DNA of 25,686 nt from Hyphomicrobiales bacterium (GTDB taxonomy: Bacteria > Pseudomonadota > Alphaproteobacteria > Rhizobiales > Aestuariivirgaceae), in contig JABDJG010000192.1 in the NCBI GenBank assembly GCA_013002595.1, positions 1-25,686 on the forward strand. The letters run 5' to 3'. The notes beneath the pieces are model-generated. The model made no database searches. It saw nothing but the letters and a program-made list of their open reading frames with translations, and was not told where the DNA came from. The position numbers and the translations under genes were made by a program. This document shows, piece by piece, positions 1-7,815 of the stretch (its first letter is position 1; every line of letters starts with the position of its first letter).

Positions 1-40
1 GATGCCACTGAACTGTAGAAAGCTCGTAACGCTTCGCCAT
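1..40 (-). CDS. IS5-family transposase, N-terminal fragment (runs off window)
   Basis: Reading leftward from the ATG at 40-38 gives MAKRYELSTVQWH before the window ends. The pattern (K/R)RYELSxxQW is how the N-terminal domain of IS5-family (DUF4096-type) transposases usually begins. A good Shine-Dalgarno (GGAGG, complement of 45-49) sits at normal spacing upstream of this ATG. Only 13 codons are visible, so I cannot tell whether the element is intact, and the family call rests on this short motif plus the Shine-Dalgarno. The element would lie almost wholly to the left of the window, with its 5' end somewhere before about position 110. A chance short reading frame is the alternative. Confidence 0.6.
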   Translation of the reverse strand, partial: MAKRYELSTVQWH

Positions 41-41
41 A

Positions 42-76
42 ATGAACCTCCAGATAAAACAAACCTGGAAGTTCAT
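42..76 (-). promoter_or_regulatory. Hairpin covering the transposase ribosome-binding site
   Basis: ATGAACCTCCAG (42-53) and CTGGAAGTTCAT (65-76) form a 12-bp inverted repeat with one mismatch and an 11-nt A-rich loop. On the minus strand the proximal arm contains the GGAGG Shine-Dalgarno of the transposase fragment and ends one base before its ATG. A transcript entering from outside the element could therefore fold and hide the start site, as described for IS10 and IS50. That role is inferred. Confidence 0.45.
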
Positions 77-229
77 GAATCACACATCTGGTGATTTGCG
101 AATCCTAAATGTCGATACGACCTAGAGCCAGAGCAGTGACATTCGGATCCCTGCAGCACCTGCTCAATTGGCCGGTTGCCCCGAGCATCCAGACCGGATA
201 CAACCCGCCGAAATCAGGACAGATCAAAC

Positions 230-889
230 ATGAAATCCGCTCAATCCGCGTCTGGCATTCTCGCCCAGACCTTTCCTTACATGCTGGCCATGGCGGTCAT
301 CGTCATGGCATCGAATTTTCTGGTGCAGTACCCGGTCAATTACACGCTCGGTCCGCTTGTTCTGAGCGATCTGCTGACCTGGGGCGCCTTTACCTACCCG
401 GTCGCCTTTCTGGTGACTGACTTTTCCAACCGCCAGTTCGGCCCGGCAAGAGCCCGGCTGATCGTCCTGACCGGATTTGTCCTGGCCGTTGCACTGTCGA
501 TCTTTGTCGCAACACCGCGCATCGCTATTGCCTCGGGCAGCGCCTTCATCGTTGCGCAATTCATGGATGTCTCGATTTTCAATCGCCTGCGCCATCAGCC
601 CCGGTGGTGGCAGGCGCCGCTGGTCTCCTCGGCCCTGAGCTCGATCCTCGATACAGCCCTGTTCTTTGCCCTGGCATTTGCCGCTGTCTTTTCTGTGCTG
701 GGCGCGAATGATGCCTTTGCCATCGAACTGGCACCACTGATCGGTGTCTTTTCCCTTGAGGTGCCACGCTGGGCATCCTGGGCACTGGGCGATCTAGGCG
801 TCAAGCTGCTGGTCTCCATACTGTTGCTGGTGCCCTACCGCGTGCTGCTCGGTTTGTTCCAATCGCCGGCAATTGCCGCCAAATCCTAA
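230..889 (+). CDS. yhhQ: Queuosine precursor transporter (YhhQ/DUF165 family)
   Basis: Integral membrane protein of 219 residues with about six hydrophobic segments. It matches the YhhQ (COG1738, VUT) family, which imports queuine precursors such as preQ0/preQ1 for tRNA queuosine modification. Family-like features are the early segment ending in NFLVQYP, the LLTWGAFTYPVAFLVTDFSNR stretch (a polar motif after TM2), and FIVAQFMDVSIFNRLR near the middle, which corresponds to the usual QxxDVxIFxxLR motif. The ATG at 230 is preferred over one at 176 because the family begins with this hydrophobic N-terminus and AGGA lies about 11 bases upstream. The gene stands alone and its stop codon overlaps that of the convergent MttB-family gene. 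Family membership is confident; the exact precursor carried is not. Confidence 0.88.
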   Translation: MKSAQSASGILAQTFPYMLAMAVIVMASNFLVQYPVNYTLGPLVLSDLLTWGAFTYPVAFLVTDFSNRQFGPARARLIVLTGFVLAVALSIFVATPRIAIASGSAFIVAQFMDVSIFNRLRHQPRWWQAPLVSSALSSILDTALFFALAFAAVFSVLGANDAFAIELAPLIGVFSLEVPRWASWALGDLGVKLLVSILLLVPYRVLLGLFQSPAIAAKS

Positions 890-2427
890 AGCTTGATCTG
901 GAATTGCGCCCGCAGCACGGCTTGCATCTCCGGGCCGATGTGATCCGGAAAGTGCGTACCCAGGATTTCGCGCGCCTTGTCACGTGCTGTCTGGCGTATG
1001 TCTTTTGAGCCGTCGGCTTCCCATTCATCGGGCGTGCGCCGGTCGGCAATGGCCGGGTAGAGGAAATCCGACTTCATGCGCTGGTAGGTTTCCGGCTGGC
1101 CGAGAAAATGCCCCTCACCGCGCACCACCTCGGCGATGGTGTCAACGGCAAGTGTCGCATCGCTGACGTCGACCTGGCTGGCCGACCGCAGGATCGAGCC
1201 GAGCATGTCATTGTCGATGACATAGGCCTCGAACGAGACGCCCATCAGGCCGCCCTGCATGCCGCAGGCCTGGGTGATCAGATTTGCCCCCGTCTGTGCC
1301 GCCAGTGTCACCGACAGGGCCTTTTCGTATCCGGCCTGCGCATCGGGAATTTTGCTGTCTGTCGCCCCGGCGATCGTTGAATTGGGCAAGCCGTAGTACC
1401 CGGCCATCTGGGTCGCAATCGCTGTTGCCAGCGCCTGTTCGCCGCTGCCGCCGCTCATCCCGCCGGTGCGCAGGTCCGTCACCATCGGCCGCGGTCCGCA
1501 GATCGCCTTTGCCTCCGGGTCGATCAGCCAGGCAAAGATCATGCCGGCAATCGCCTCAACCATGGTCTGGGCGACCGAGCCGGCAATGGTCACCGGGCTC
1601 GAGGCGCCGAGCTGGCCGAAGATATTGCACAACACCGGGATACCCGCCTTGACGGCTTCGGCCATCACCTGGCAGCTCTCGGCATGGAACCGCAACGGCG
1701 GCACGACATGGTTGACGTTGAAAGACAGGAACGGCCGCGCCCGAAACGCGGCTTCAGACCCGGCGATTGCATAGCACATCTCGGCGATCGGCCGGACGTG
1801 CTCCGGCTGGCTGGCGCTCACCATCACATGCTTTGCCGTGCCGGCAAGGCTGGCATAGGCCGTATTGATGTCAAGCGAACGCTCGTCGTCCATATCGCGT
1901 GCCACCAGCGAGCGCGAAAAGAACTGAACATGTTCCAGCGCATCGGCCATCCGCGCCGCGTCATAAAGATCCTTCAGCGTTGAGTCCCGGTAGACGCCGG
2001 TCTCGAGGTCGACGACAAAGGGCGCTGCCCCTCCGGTGCCGACATAAACCTGCTCACCTTCCAGGGTCAGCTCATGGCCGGGCCGCTGGCCATGAAGCGT
2101 AATACTCCTGTGCAATCCCTTGAGTGCTCGTTCCACAAGCGCGGGTGGAAACATCAGCCGGCCATCATCGCCCAGTTTGCCGCCGGCAGCCAGCACCGTA
2201 TCGATGACGATTGGCGGCGCCTCGGACAACCCGGTCTGATCGAAGATCGTCACGATCGCCTGATGGATTTGCGCCAGCTGTGCCTCATCGAGCGGCTTGT
2301 AACGGCCTCCCCGGGCAATCATTGAGACCGACGCCGGCTCACATTGACCCGACACCGCATTTCGCGATGGACGTTTGCGCCGCCCGCGTCTCGGGCGCGG
2401 GATTTCCTGATCCGACAAGCCGGTCAC
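886..2427 (-). CDS. Trimethylamine methyltransferase (MttB) family protein, non-pyrrolysine type
   Basis: A 513-residue protein of the MttB superfamily. These enzymes move a methyl group from a quaternary or tertiary amine (trimethylamine, glycine betaine, proline betaine and similar) to a corrinoid protein. The reading frame has no internal stop, so it is the pyrrolysine-free type, like glycine-betaine methyltransferase MtgB. The N-terminus is basic (PRPRRGRRKRPSR), as in many alphaproteobacterial members. The glycine-rich barrel segments include RTGGMSGGSGEQAL, STIAGATDSKIPDAQAGYEK and QACGMQGGLMGVSFEAYVIDNDML. The GTG start at 2427 is the first possible one, because a TGA lies two codons upstream; its ribosome site is poor and a start a few codons in cannot be excluded. 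No corrinoid protein or reactivase gene is nearby, so the substrate is open. Confidence 0.88.
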   Translation of the reverse strand: MTGLSDQEIPRPRRGRRKRPSRNAVSGQCEPASVSMIARGGRYKPLDEAQLAQIHQAIVTIFDQTGLSEAPPIVIDTVLAAGGKLGDDGRLMFPPALVERALKGLHRSITLHGQRPGHELTLEGEQVYVGTGGAAPFVVDLETGVYRDSTLKDLYDAARMADALEHVQFFSRSLVARDMDDERSLDINTAYASLAGTAKHVMVSASQPEHVRPIAEMCYAIAGSEAAFRARPFLSFNVNHVVPPLRFHAESCQVMAEAVKAGIPVLCNIFGQLGASSPVTIAGSVAQTMVEAIAGMIFAWLIDPEAKAICGPRPMVTDLRTGGMSGGSGEQALATAIATQMAGYYGLPNSTIAGATDSKIPDAQAGYEKALSVTLAAQTGANLITQACGMQGGLMGVSFEAYVIDNDMLGSILRSASQVDVSDATLAVDTIAEVVRGEGHFLGQPETYQRMKSDFLYPAIADRRTPDEWEADGSKDIRQTARDKAREILGTHFPDHIGPEMQAVLRAQFQIKL

Positions 2428-2449
2428 CGTTCAGACATCAACCGCACCA

Positions 2450-2920
2450 TCATTTCCAGAGACCGCGCTTGGCCGCCTTGGCGTCTGCTTCTTGAAGTTC
2501 ATAGCGCTTGGATTCGTCATGGGCTGCTTCAGCCACGCCCTGCAGCACCATTTCCAGTGCCAGATCTTTACGGCCCGAAAGACATGTCACAAGCGGAACG
2601 TCGTCCTTGAACGCACCGTCAATGTGATAACAGGTAATGCTGCGCGGCTTCAGCAGTTGGGCCAGCGAGAAACGGGCCGCCCGTCCACACGGCCAGTGGT
2701 TTCCATCCGAGGTCGGACAGTGTTCATCCAGTTCCCTGGCAATAATTCCGTGCAGGCGCACATTGATGCCGCCCCAGCATTTGTCGTCCTTCAGCTTGCT
2801 GCCAACCTGGATCGTGTTGCCGTCAACGGCACATCCGCGCCCACTGATGATGGCATCCGCGCTAACCGCCGCCGGCCACCAGACTGCCACAACAGCAGCG
2901 AACACCAACAAACACCTCAT
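2450..2920 (-). CDS. Secreted thermonuclease-like (SNase-fold) protein, possibly inactive
   Basis: A 156-residue protein beginning MRCLLVFAAVVAVWWPAAVSA, a Sec signal peptide with likely cleavage near residue 20-23. The mature part resembles the staphylococcal nuclease-like domain: VDGNTIQVG, VRLHGIIARELDEHC, and the C-terminal LQGVAEAAHDESKRYELQEADAKAAKRGLW, which is a typical ending for this family. R55 and E63 match the first catalytic Arg and the Glu. The usual DGDT is DGNT, and the DxYGR segment carrying the second catalytic Arg is replaced by FKDDVPLVTC, so nuclease activity is doubtful. Cysteines at 30, 48, 68, 78, 97 and 113 suggest disulfides. The ATG at 2920 is chosen for the GGAG 8-9 bases upstream and the signal peptide. 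Confidence 0.78.
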   Translation of the reverse strand: MRCLLVFAAVVAVWWPAAVSADAIISGRGCAVDGNTIQVGSKLKDDKCWGGINVRLHGIIARELDEHCPTSDGNHWPCGRAARFSLAQLLKPRSITCYHIDGAFKDDVPLVTCLSGRKDLALEMVLQGVAEAAHDESKRYELQEADAKAAKRGLWK

Positions 2921-3059
2921 ACGATCATTCTCCATACAAGCCCCAGCCGAGACATGCGTAAACCGCCCCAAGGTGCATTAATAACCCAGCCAACCCGTCT
3001 TGACCAACCGAACCGTCATCATACTTTCGCTACTTTAGAGCGGTTCACTGTCATATGCC

Positions 3060-4580
3060 CTATACCTCCCGGCGGCCGAACGCCGGCCCGTTCGGCCCGA
3101 GCCGCACGCCTTCGCGCAGGCGGGTGTAGGGAATGATGTCGAGCTGGCACGGATTTGCGCCCGGACTTTCGGCGAATATCACCGTTTCGGCAATCGGCTC
3201 ATAGTCGGCCAGGAAATGCACCGCGCTTTTCACGCATACGATCGCCTGTTCGGGCGGATTGATGCCCAGATGGGTATAGATCGCCTGATCGGCATTCTGG
3301 GTCCGGTTGGATCCAACGACCACCGTCACATCACTGTCGCCCTCAAGTACGCGCAACGCCGCCATCGGCCCCAGGCTGGCGTGGGCGCCACCGTACATTG
3401 GGCCGGTGAAATCGAAATTGCCGTCGGACAGGGCTTCGACCCTCACCCGCGCCTGAAACGGCCCCGTGCCCAGTTGCGGAAATTTGCCGCCGATGGCGAC
3501 ATCAAGCTCGGCTCCCTTGCCGGCCGCATGTGCTGCCGAGGCCGTCTCGGGATCCCACAGCATCCCGATGACCGCCCGCTGGGCGCGCGCCGCAACCAGG
3601 GCCGCAAGCACGCCTGTTGTGTCGCCAGTGCCGCCGGCGCCGGGATTGTCCTGGGCATCGGCAATCATCACCGGGCGGCTGGCGCTTCCGGCAATCCGCA
3701 TCGCTTCGCTGACCGCGGCCTCAGCCGGCACCAGCGGGTTGTGCAGCTCGTCTTCCGCCGCCTCGAGCGCTGTCAGCATCTTGTCGGCTGCAGCATCCAC
3801 TGCGCCCTGATCGCTCCCGTGGACAAAGACCGAGCAGCCGCAGGCCGGCACGTCGGCCGGCGGGAACCCGAACACAAAGTCGGCCGAGCTGACACCCGCC
3901 CCTTCCAGGTCGCTCAACATGGCATAGAGCCGTTCACCGGGCTGGCGCCGCGTCGACTGCGCCTGGATCGGAATGATATAGCCAAGCTGACGCCAGGCCT
4001 TGGCGAACGGCTTGCCGCGCGCCAGTTCCGCACGCATCAGCCTGCGCGCCCGCGCCCCGGTCTCTGCCATGTCGATATGCGGATAGGTCCGGTAGATCGT
4101 CGTCACCGACGCGAGCTCGGCAAATTCGCGCGACATGTTGCCATGCAGGTCAAGGCTGACCGCGATCGGCAGATCCGGCCCGGTAACCTCGCGGACCCGG
4201 CGCAGCAGCTCAGCCTCGCCATCGTCATGGCTCTCGGTCGTCATCGCGCCATGCAGATCGAGATAGACCCCGTCAATTGCACCGCACGCGGCAATGCCAT
4301 CGACGATCATCGCCGAGATCCGGTCGAATGCATCATCAGTTACATAGCTGCTCGGCTCGGCCGCTGCCCAGGCGATCGGCACCAGTTCGAAATCGTCCGC
4401 TTCGTCAATGAACCCGCCGATCGGCACATTCAGCCCGCTCAATTCTTTGATCACGTCTTCGCCGGTCTGCAGGCCAGGCCAGGCGCCGCCGTGTTCAAAT
4501 TCCTCAAAAGGTGTCGGCAGCGGTGAAAAAGTATTGGTCTCGTGCTGGAAACCGGCAATCGCAATACGCGGTCGGCTCAT
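3060..4580 (-). CDS. M81 family metallopeptidase (MlrC-like)
   Basis: About 506 residues, the normal length for M81/MlrC proteins, named for the microcystinase that degrades small peptides in microcystin breakdown. Visible hallmarks are the N-terminal GFQHETNTFSP, YLDLHGAM and SLDLHGNMS (metal-site region), RTYPHIDMAETG, and ADAQDNPGAGGTGDTT at the start of the C-terminal half. It appears cytoplasmic. It follows the amidase with a 4-base gap, so the two are cotranscribed and probably translationally coupled. I chose the ATG at 4580; an ATG at 4592 and a TTG at 4601 are in frame but overlap the amidase stop and have no ribosome site. With the amidase and the divergent importer it probably processes imported small peptides or amides; the true substrate is unknown. 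Confidence 0.88.
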   Translation of the reverse strand: MSRPRIAIAGFQHETNTFSPLPTPFEEFEHGGAWPGLQTGEDVIKELSGLNVPIGGFIDEADDFELVPIAWAAAEPSSYVTDDAFDRISAMIVDGIAACGAIDGVYLDLHGAMTTESHDDGEAELLRRVREVTGPDLPIAVSLDLHGNMSREFAELASVTTIYRTYPHIDMAETGARARRLMRAELARGKPFAKAWRQLGYIIPIQAQSTRRQPGERLYAMLSDLEGAGVSSADFVFGFPPADVPACGCSVFVHGSDQGAVDAAADKMLTALEAAEDELHNPLVPAEAAVSEAMRIAGSASRPVMIADAQDNPGAGGTGDTTGVLAALVAARAQRAVIGMLWDPETASAAHAAGKGAELDVAIGGKFPQLGTGPFQARVRVEALSDGNFDFTGPMYGGAHASLGPMAALRVLEGDSDVTVVVGSNRTQNADQAIYTHLGINPPEQAIVCVKSAVHFLADYEPIAETVIFAESPGANPCQLDIIPYTRLREGVRLGPNGPAFGRREV

Positions 4581-4584
4581 GTCG

Positions 4585-6003
4585 TTACGCATCCCGCGCA
4601 AAGAGTTTTTCAGCCATCACCCCGACCCGCTGCTCAATTGCCGCGCAGGCATCCAGGATCATGTCTTCGCGGAAGCGCCGCCCGACGATCTGGATACCGA
4701 CCGGCAAGCCATCATTGTAGTTGGCCGCAATATTGCCTGCCGGCAGGCCCATGTAGTTCATCGAATAACTGTAAAGCCCGGCACCCAGCACTTCTTTGAC
4801 ACCGTCCGGTCCTTGCGCATCGCGGTCCCATTCATAGGTCGGCGCCGGCAGAAAAGGCGTCAGCACCAGCGGGTATTTCTCCATGAACAGCAGCCACTCG
4901 CGCACATAATGCGAGCGCCTGGCAAAGCCTTTGAGCAGCTCGTCGCCCTCAAACGGTGTGAAATAGTCATGGTAGTGATCGAAAATCTTGTTGATCGTTG
5001 CACTGCCGAGCCGACGGATATCGGCCTCCATCATGGCCTTCATCTCACCGAACAGGCAGCTCATGCCGTCCATCGCCGCCTCGCGCAACAACGGCGGTTC
5101 GACCTCTTCCACCGCATAACCGGCATCGCTGAGCGCATCGCGCGCCGTCTCCAGCGCCTGGCCGACGGCTGGATGGAGGTCGAATTCGAACGTGTTGCGG
5201 GTAAAGGCGACGTTGATCGGCCCATCCAACTCGGGCCCCTCGAACGGCATCGGCACCATCCAGGGGTCATGCGCGTCATAGGCGATCAGCGATTGCATGC
5301 CCAGGCGGACATCGCGCACTTCGCGGGCAATCAAACCCTGCACCGACATCAGTTGCGCCAAAAGTCCCCGCTCGGCCGGTGCCGACGGGTTGTAGGCAGG
5401 CGTTCGGCCTAGCCCCGGCTTGACGGTCGCCGCCCCGGTTGCGGCGGCCGGATAGCGCAACGACCCGCCGATATCATTGCCATGCGCCAGCGCACCCATG
5501 CCCGCCATTACTGCGCTCGAGGCGCCGCCCGATGAACCACCGGACGATGCCCAGTCATTCCACGGACTGAAGGTGCGGCCATGCAGTTCGTTGTCGGTTG
5601 TTGCCCGGAATGAGAATTCCGGCGTGTTGGTCCGCCCGATGACGACCGCACCGGCCTGCTTGAGATTGCGCACCACGGGCGAATCCGCCGGGGCAATAAC
5701 GTCTTTAAAGCCGGTGACACCGTTCGGCGTCGCCCGGCCGGTCTGATCGATATTTTCCTTGATGGTCACCGGCACGCCGTGCAGCGGTCCCACCGGTCCG
5801 GAGGCCGCCATCGCGGCATCCAGCGCCTTGGCTTCGCTCATTGCCGCAACGGACATATCGTCGACCACCGCATTGAGCTTGGGATTGGACCCCGCCATGC
5901 GCTCAACAGCTGCCCCAACCGCCTCACTGGCAGAAATTTTCTTGCCAGCGATCGCTGCTGCCAAATCACACGCACTCAACTGCCAAAGCGGTCGATCAAC
6001 CAT
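4585..6003 (-). CDS. Amidase signature family amidase
   Basis: A 472-residue amidase-signature enzyme with the complete Ser-cisSer-Lys triad: K82 in TIKENID, S157 in SSGGSSGG, and nucleophile S181 in DIGGSLRYPA. The 75- and 24-residue spacings equal those of fatty-acid amide hydrolase. Such enzymes hydrolyse carboxamides to acid and ammonia or amine. There is no signal peptide, so it should be cytoplasmic. The start ATG at 6003 has GAGGAA about 7 bases upstream. It is the first gene of a leftward pair with the M81 peptidase and diverges from the peptide importer operon across a shared 196-base region. Annotation as a specific amidase (for example aspartyl/glutamyl-tRNA amidotransferase subunit A) is not supported: the context is catabolic, and no gatB or gatC is present. 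Confidence 0.92.
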   Translation of the reverse strand: MVDRPLWQLSACDLAAAIAGKKISASEAVGAAVERMAGSNPKLNAVVDDMSVAAMSEAKALDAAMAASGPVGPLHGVPVTIKENIDQTGRATPNGVTGFKDVIAPADSPVVRNLKQAGAVVIGRTNTPEFSFRATTDNELHGRTFSPWNDWASSGGSSGGASSAVMAGMGALAHGNDIGGSLRYPAAATGAATVKPGLGRTPAYNPSAPAERGLLAQLMSVQGLIAREVRDVRLGMQSLIAYDAHDPWMVPMPFEGPELDGPINVAFTRNTFEFDLHPAVGQALETARDALSDAGYAVEEVEPPLLREAAMDGMSCLFGEMKAMMEADIRRLGSATINKIFDHYHDYFTPFEGDELLKGFARRSHYVREWLLFMEKYPLVLTPFLPAPTYEWDRDAQGPDGVKEVLGAGLYSYSMNYMGLPAGNIAANYNDGLPVGIQIVGRRFREDMILDACAAIEQRVGVMAEKLFARDA

Positions 6004-6029
6004 GGATATTCCTCGTTTTCCTGAGTATT

Positions 6030-6072
6030 TGGACGATAGTGACGACGAATAACTTTCGCATCAAATCGTCCA
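6030..6072. promoter_or_regulatory. Inverted repeat in the divergent amidase/importer control region
   Basis: TGGACGAT (6030-6037) is repeated in inverted form as ATCGTCCA (6065-6072) with a 27-base spacer. It lies between the divergent starts at 6003 and 6200, so it could be an operator for a shared regulator. Eight-base arms can arise by chance, and no regulator gene is adjacent. Confidence 0.3.
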
Positions 6073-6120
6073 GCCGACAATATGCCTATCGCGATCTGGA
6101 ACGCACAATGGATAGTCCCA

Positions 6121-6150
6121 TTGACTCAACACCCTACCGAAGAGTTAACT
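6121..6150 (+). promoter_or_regulatory. Candidate promoter of the peptide importer operon
   Basis: TTGACT at 6121-6126 is a good -35 box. The best -10 candidates at proper spacing (GTTAAC 6144-6149 or TTAACT 6145-6150) match TATAAT at only three positions. It lies 50-80 bases upstream of the binding-protein start, which has a very strong ribosome site (GGGAGGAG, 6187-6194). Confidence 0.3.
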
Positions 6151-6199
6151 TCAAGCCCTCATCATTTGAGACCCCAACAAAAACAGGGAGGAGTTTATA

Positions 6200-7792
6200 A
6201 TGCTGCAATGGACAAGACGTAAGTTTTTGGCCGCAGCAGCCATCGTGCTGCCACTGGCCATGGGTGCCTTGGGCACCGTCACGGAAGCTGCCGCCGAAAA
6301 GGTGCTCCGGGTTATCCCCCATGCGGATCTGAAGAACCTCGATCCGATCTGGACGACAGCCTACATCTCACGCAACCACGGCTATCTTATCTATGACACG
6401 CTTTTTGCCATGGACGAGAATTTCAAGCCGCAACCTCAGATGGTCGACACCTGGACGGTGAGCGACGACCAGCTGACCTGGACGTTCAAATTACGCGATG
6501 GCCTGAAATGGCACGACGGCGCCGATGTAACGGCTGAGGACTGTGTCGCCTCGCTCGAGCGCTGGGGCAAGCGTGACGGTATGGGCCAGGCGCTGATGGG
6601 CGTCATGGACAGCATGTCCTCGCCCGATGCCAAGACCATCGTCATGAAGCTCAAGTCGCCGTACGGCCTGGTGCTGGAATCGATTGGCAAGATCTCGTCA
6701 AACGTGCCCTTCATGATGCCCAAGCGCATGGCCATGACCGACGCCTTCAAGCAGGTCGAAGAGCACATCGGCTCCGGCCCGTTCATGTTCAAGGCCGACG
6801 AATGGGTACCTGGCTCGAAAGTGGTTTACGTCAAGAACCCGAGCTACGTGCCGCGTTCAGAGCCGCCTTCAGCGGCCGCCGGCGGCAAGATCGCCAAGGT
6901 TGACCGTGTCGAGTGGACTTATTTCCCCGATCAGAACACGGCCATGAATGCCCTGATCAGCGGCGAAGTGGATTACTTTGAATCCCCGGCCAACGATCTG
7001 ATGCCGATCCTGTCGGCCAATGAAGGTATTGTTGTCGAGATCAATGATCCACTCGGCAATATCGGCTTTGCCCGCTTCAACCATCTGCTGCCGCCTTTCG
7101 ACAAGGTTGAAGTCCGGCGCGCGGCGTTGATGGCCATGAAGCAGGAAGACTATCTTGCTGCAGCCGTAGGCGACCAGAAGTTCTGGAAGACCTGCTATTC
7201 GGTGTTCCCGTGTGACACACCGCTGGCCAATGAAGTCGGCAGTGAGGTCATCAAGACCGCCGATATTGAAAAGGCGACCGCGGCCCTCAAGGAAGCCGGT
7301 TATGACGGCACACCTGTGGTGATCATGCAGCCGACCGACATCCCGCTCTTGTCCGCCTTCTCGCTGGTCACGGCAGAAAAACTGCGCAAGATCGGCATGA
7401 AGGTTGATCTGCAGGCCATGGACTGGTCGACCCTGACTTCCAGGCGCGCCAAGCGCGATCCCGTAGACAAGGGTGGCTGGAACATGTTCCACACCTGGTG
7501 GATCGGCGCCGATGTCATCGATCCGATGGCAATAGCGTTCTCCGGCAATCCGGATAAGGGCTGGTTCGGCTGGCCAACCGATCCTGAGCTGGAAAAGGCA
7601 CGTACCGCCTTTGCAGTCGCCACCAGTGCCGAGGAGAAAAAGGCCATCGCCATGAAAGTGCAGGAACGCCTTTGGGCGATTGGCGCTTCCGGCGAACTCG
7701 GCCAGTTCTTTGTCCCTGTTGCCTATCGCAACAACGTCAAGGGCCTGATCAAGTCACCGGTCCAGTTCTTCTGGAACATGTCGGTCGAATAG
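6200..7792 (+). CDS. ABC transporter substrate-binding protein, peptide type (family 5), Tat-exported
   Basis: A 530-residue periplasmic binding protein of the SBP_bac_5 (DppA/OppA/NikA) family, which delivers oligopeptides, opines, nickel complexes or glutathione to the inner-membrane permease. The N-terminus MLQWTRRKFLAAAAIVLPLAMG carries a twin-arginine motif (R6-R7 then KFL), so export is probably by Tat, with cleavage near ALGTVTEAAA. Family motifs are LKNLDPIWTTAYISRNHGYLIYDTLF, TWTFKLRDGLKWHDGADVTAEDCVASLERW and the HIGSGPFMF region. The start is certain because GGGAGGAG lies 6-13 bases upstream. It is first in an operon with two permeases, a fused ATPase and an M20 hydrolase. The hairpin after its stop may let it be expressed more strongly than the rest. 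Substrate class (small peptide or acylated amino acid) is inferred from the hydrolase neighbours. Confidence 0.92.
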   Translation: MLQWTRRKFLAAAAIVLPLAMGALGTVTEAAAEKVLRVIPHADLKNLDPIWTTAYISRNHGYLIYDTLFAMDENFKPQPQMVDTWTVSDDQLTWTFKLRDGLKWHDGADVTAEDCVASLERWGKRDGMGQALMGVMDSMSSPDAKTIVMKLKSPYGLVLESIGKISSNVPFMMPKRMAMTDAFKQVEEHIGSGPFMFKADEWVPGSKVVYVKNPSYVPRSEPPSAAAGGKIAKVDRVEWTYFPDQNTAMNALISGEVDYFESPANDLMPILSANEGIVVEINDPLGNIGFARFNHLLPPFDKVEVRRAALMAMKQEDYLAAAVGDQKFWKTCYSVFPCDTPLANEVGSEVIKTADIEKATAALKEAGYDGTPVVIMQPTDIPLLSAFSLVTAEKLRKIGMKVDLQAMDWSTLTSRRAKRDPVDKGGWNMFHTWWIGADVIDPMAIAFSGNPDKGWFGWPTDPELEKARTAFAVATSAEEKKAIAMKVQERLWAIGASGELGQFFVPVAYRNNVKGLIKSPVQFFWNMSVE

Positions 7793-7815
7793 GCCTTTGG
7801 ATCAAACGACAACTG

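Noticed and set aside
110..229. Possible preQ1 riboswitch in the leader of the queuosine precursor transporter gene
   Set aside because: I looked for the short preQ1-I pattern (a small GC stem, C-rich loop and A-rich tail pairing back) and saw no convincing match. The leader is GC-rich without the A-rich tail.
3216..4526. Long open frame (436 codons) on the + strand, opposite the M81 peptidase gene
   Set aside because: It mirrors the real gene in a GC-rich region, has no ribosome site, and its translation is rich in Arg, His and Gly with no family motif. The minus-strand protein has clear MlrC motifs throughout.
4408..5412. Open frame of 334 codons on the + strand, opposite the amidase
   Set aside because: Shadow of the amidase, whose full Ser-Ser-Lys triad is on the other strand.
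4585..6003. GatA (aspartyl/glutamyl-tRNA amidotransferase subunit A) for the amidase
   Set aside because: It shares the amidase signature, but no gatB or gatC is adjacent and the neighbours are catabolic hydrolases and a peptide importer.
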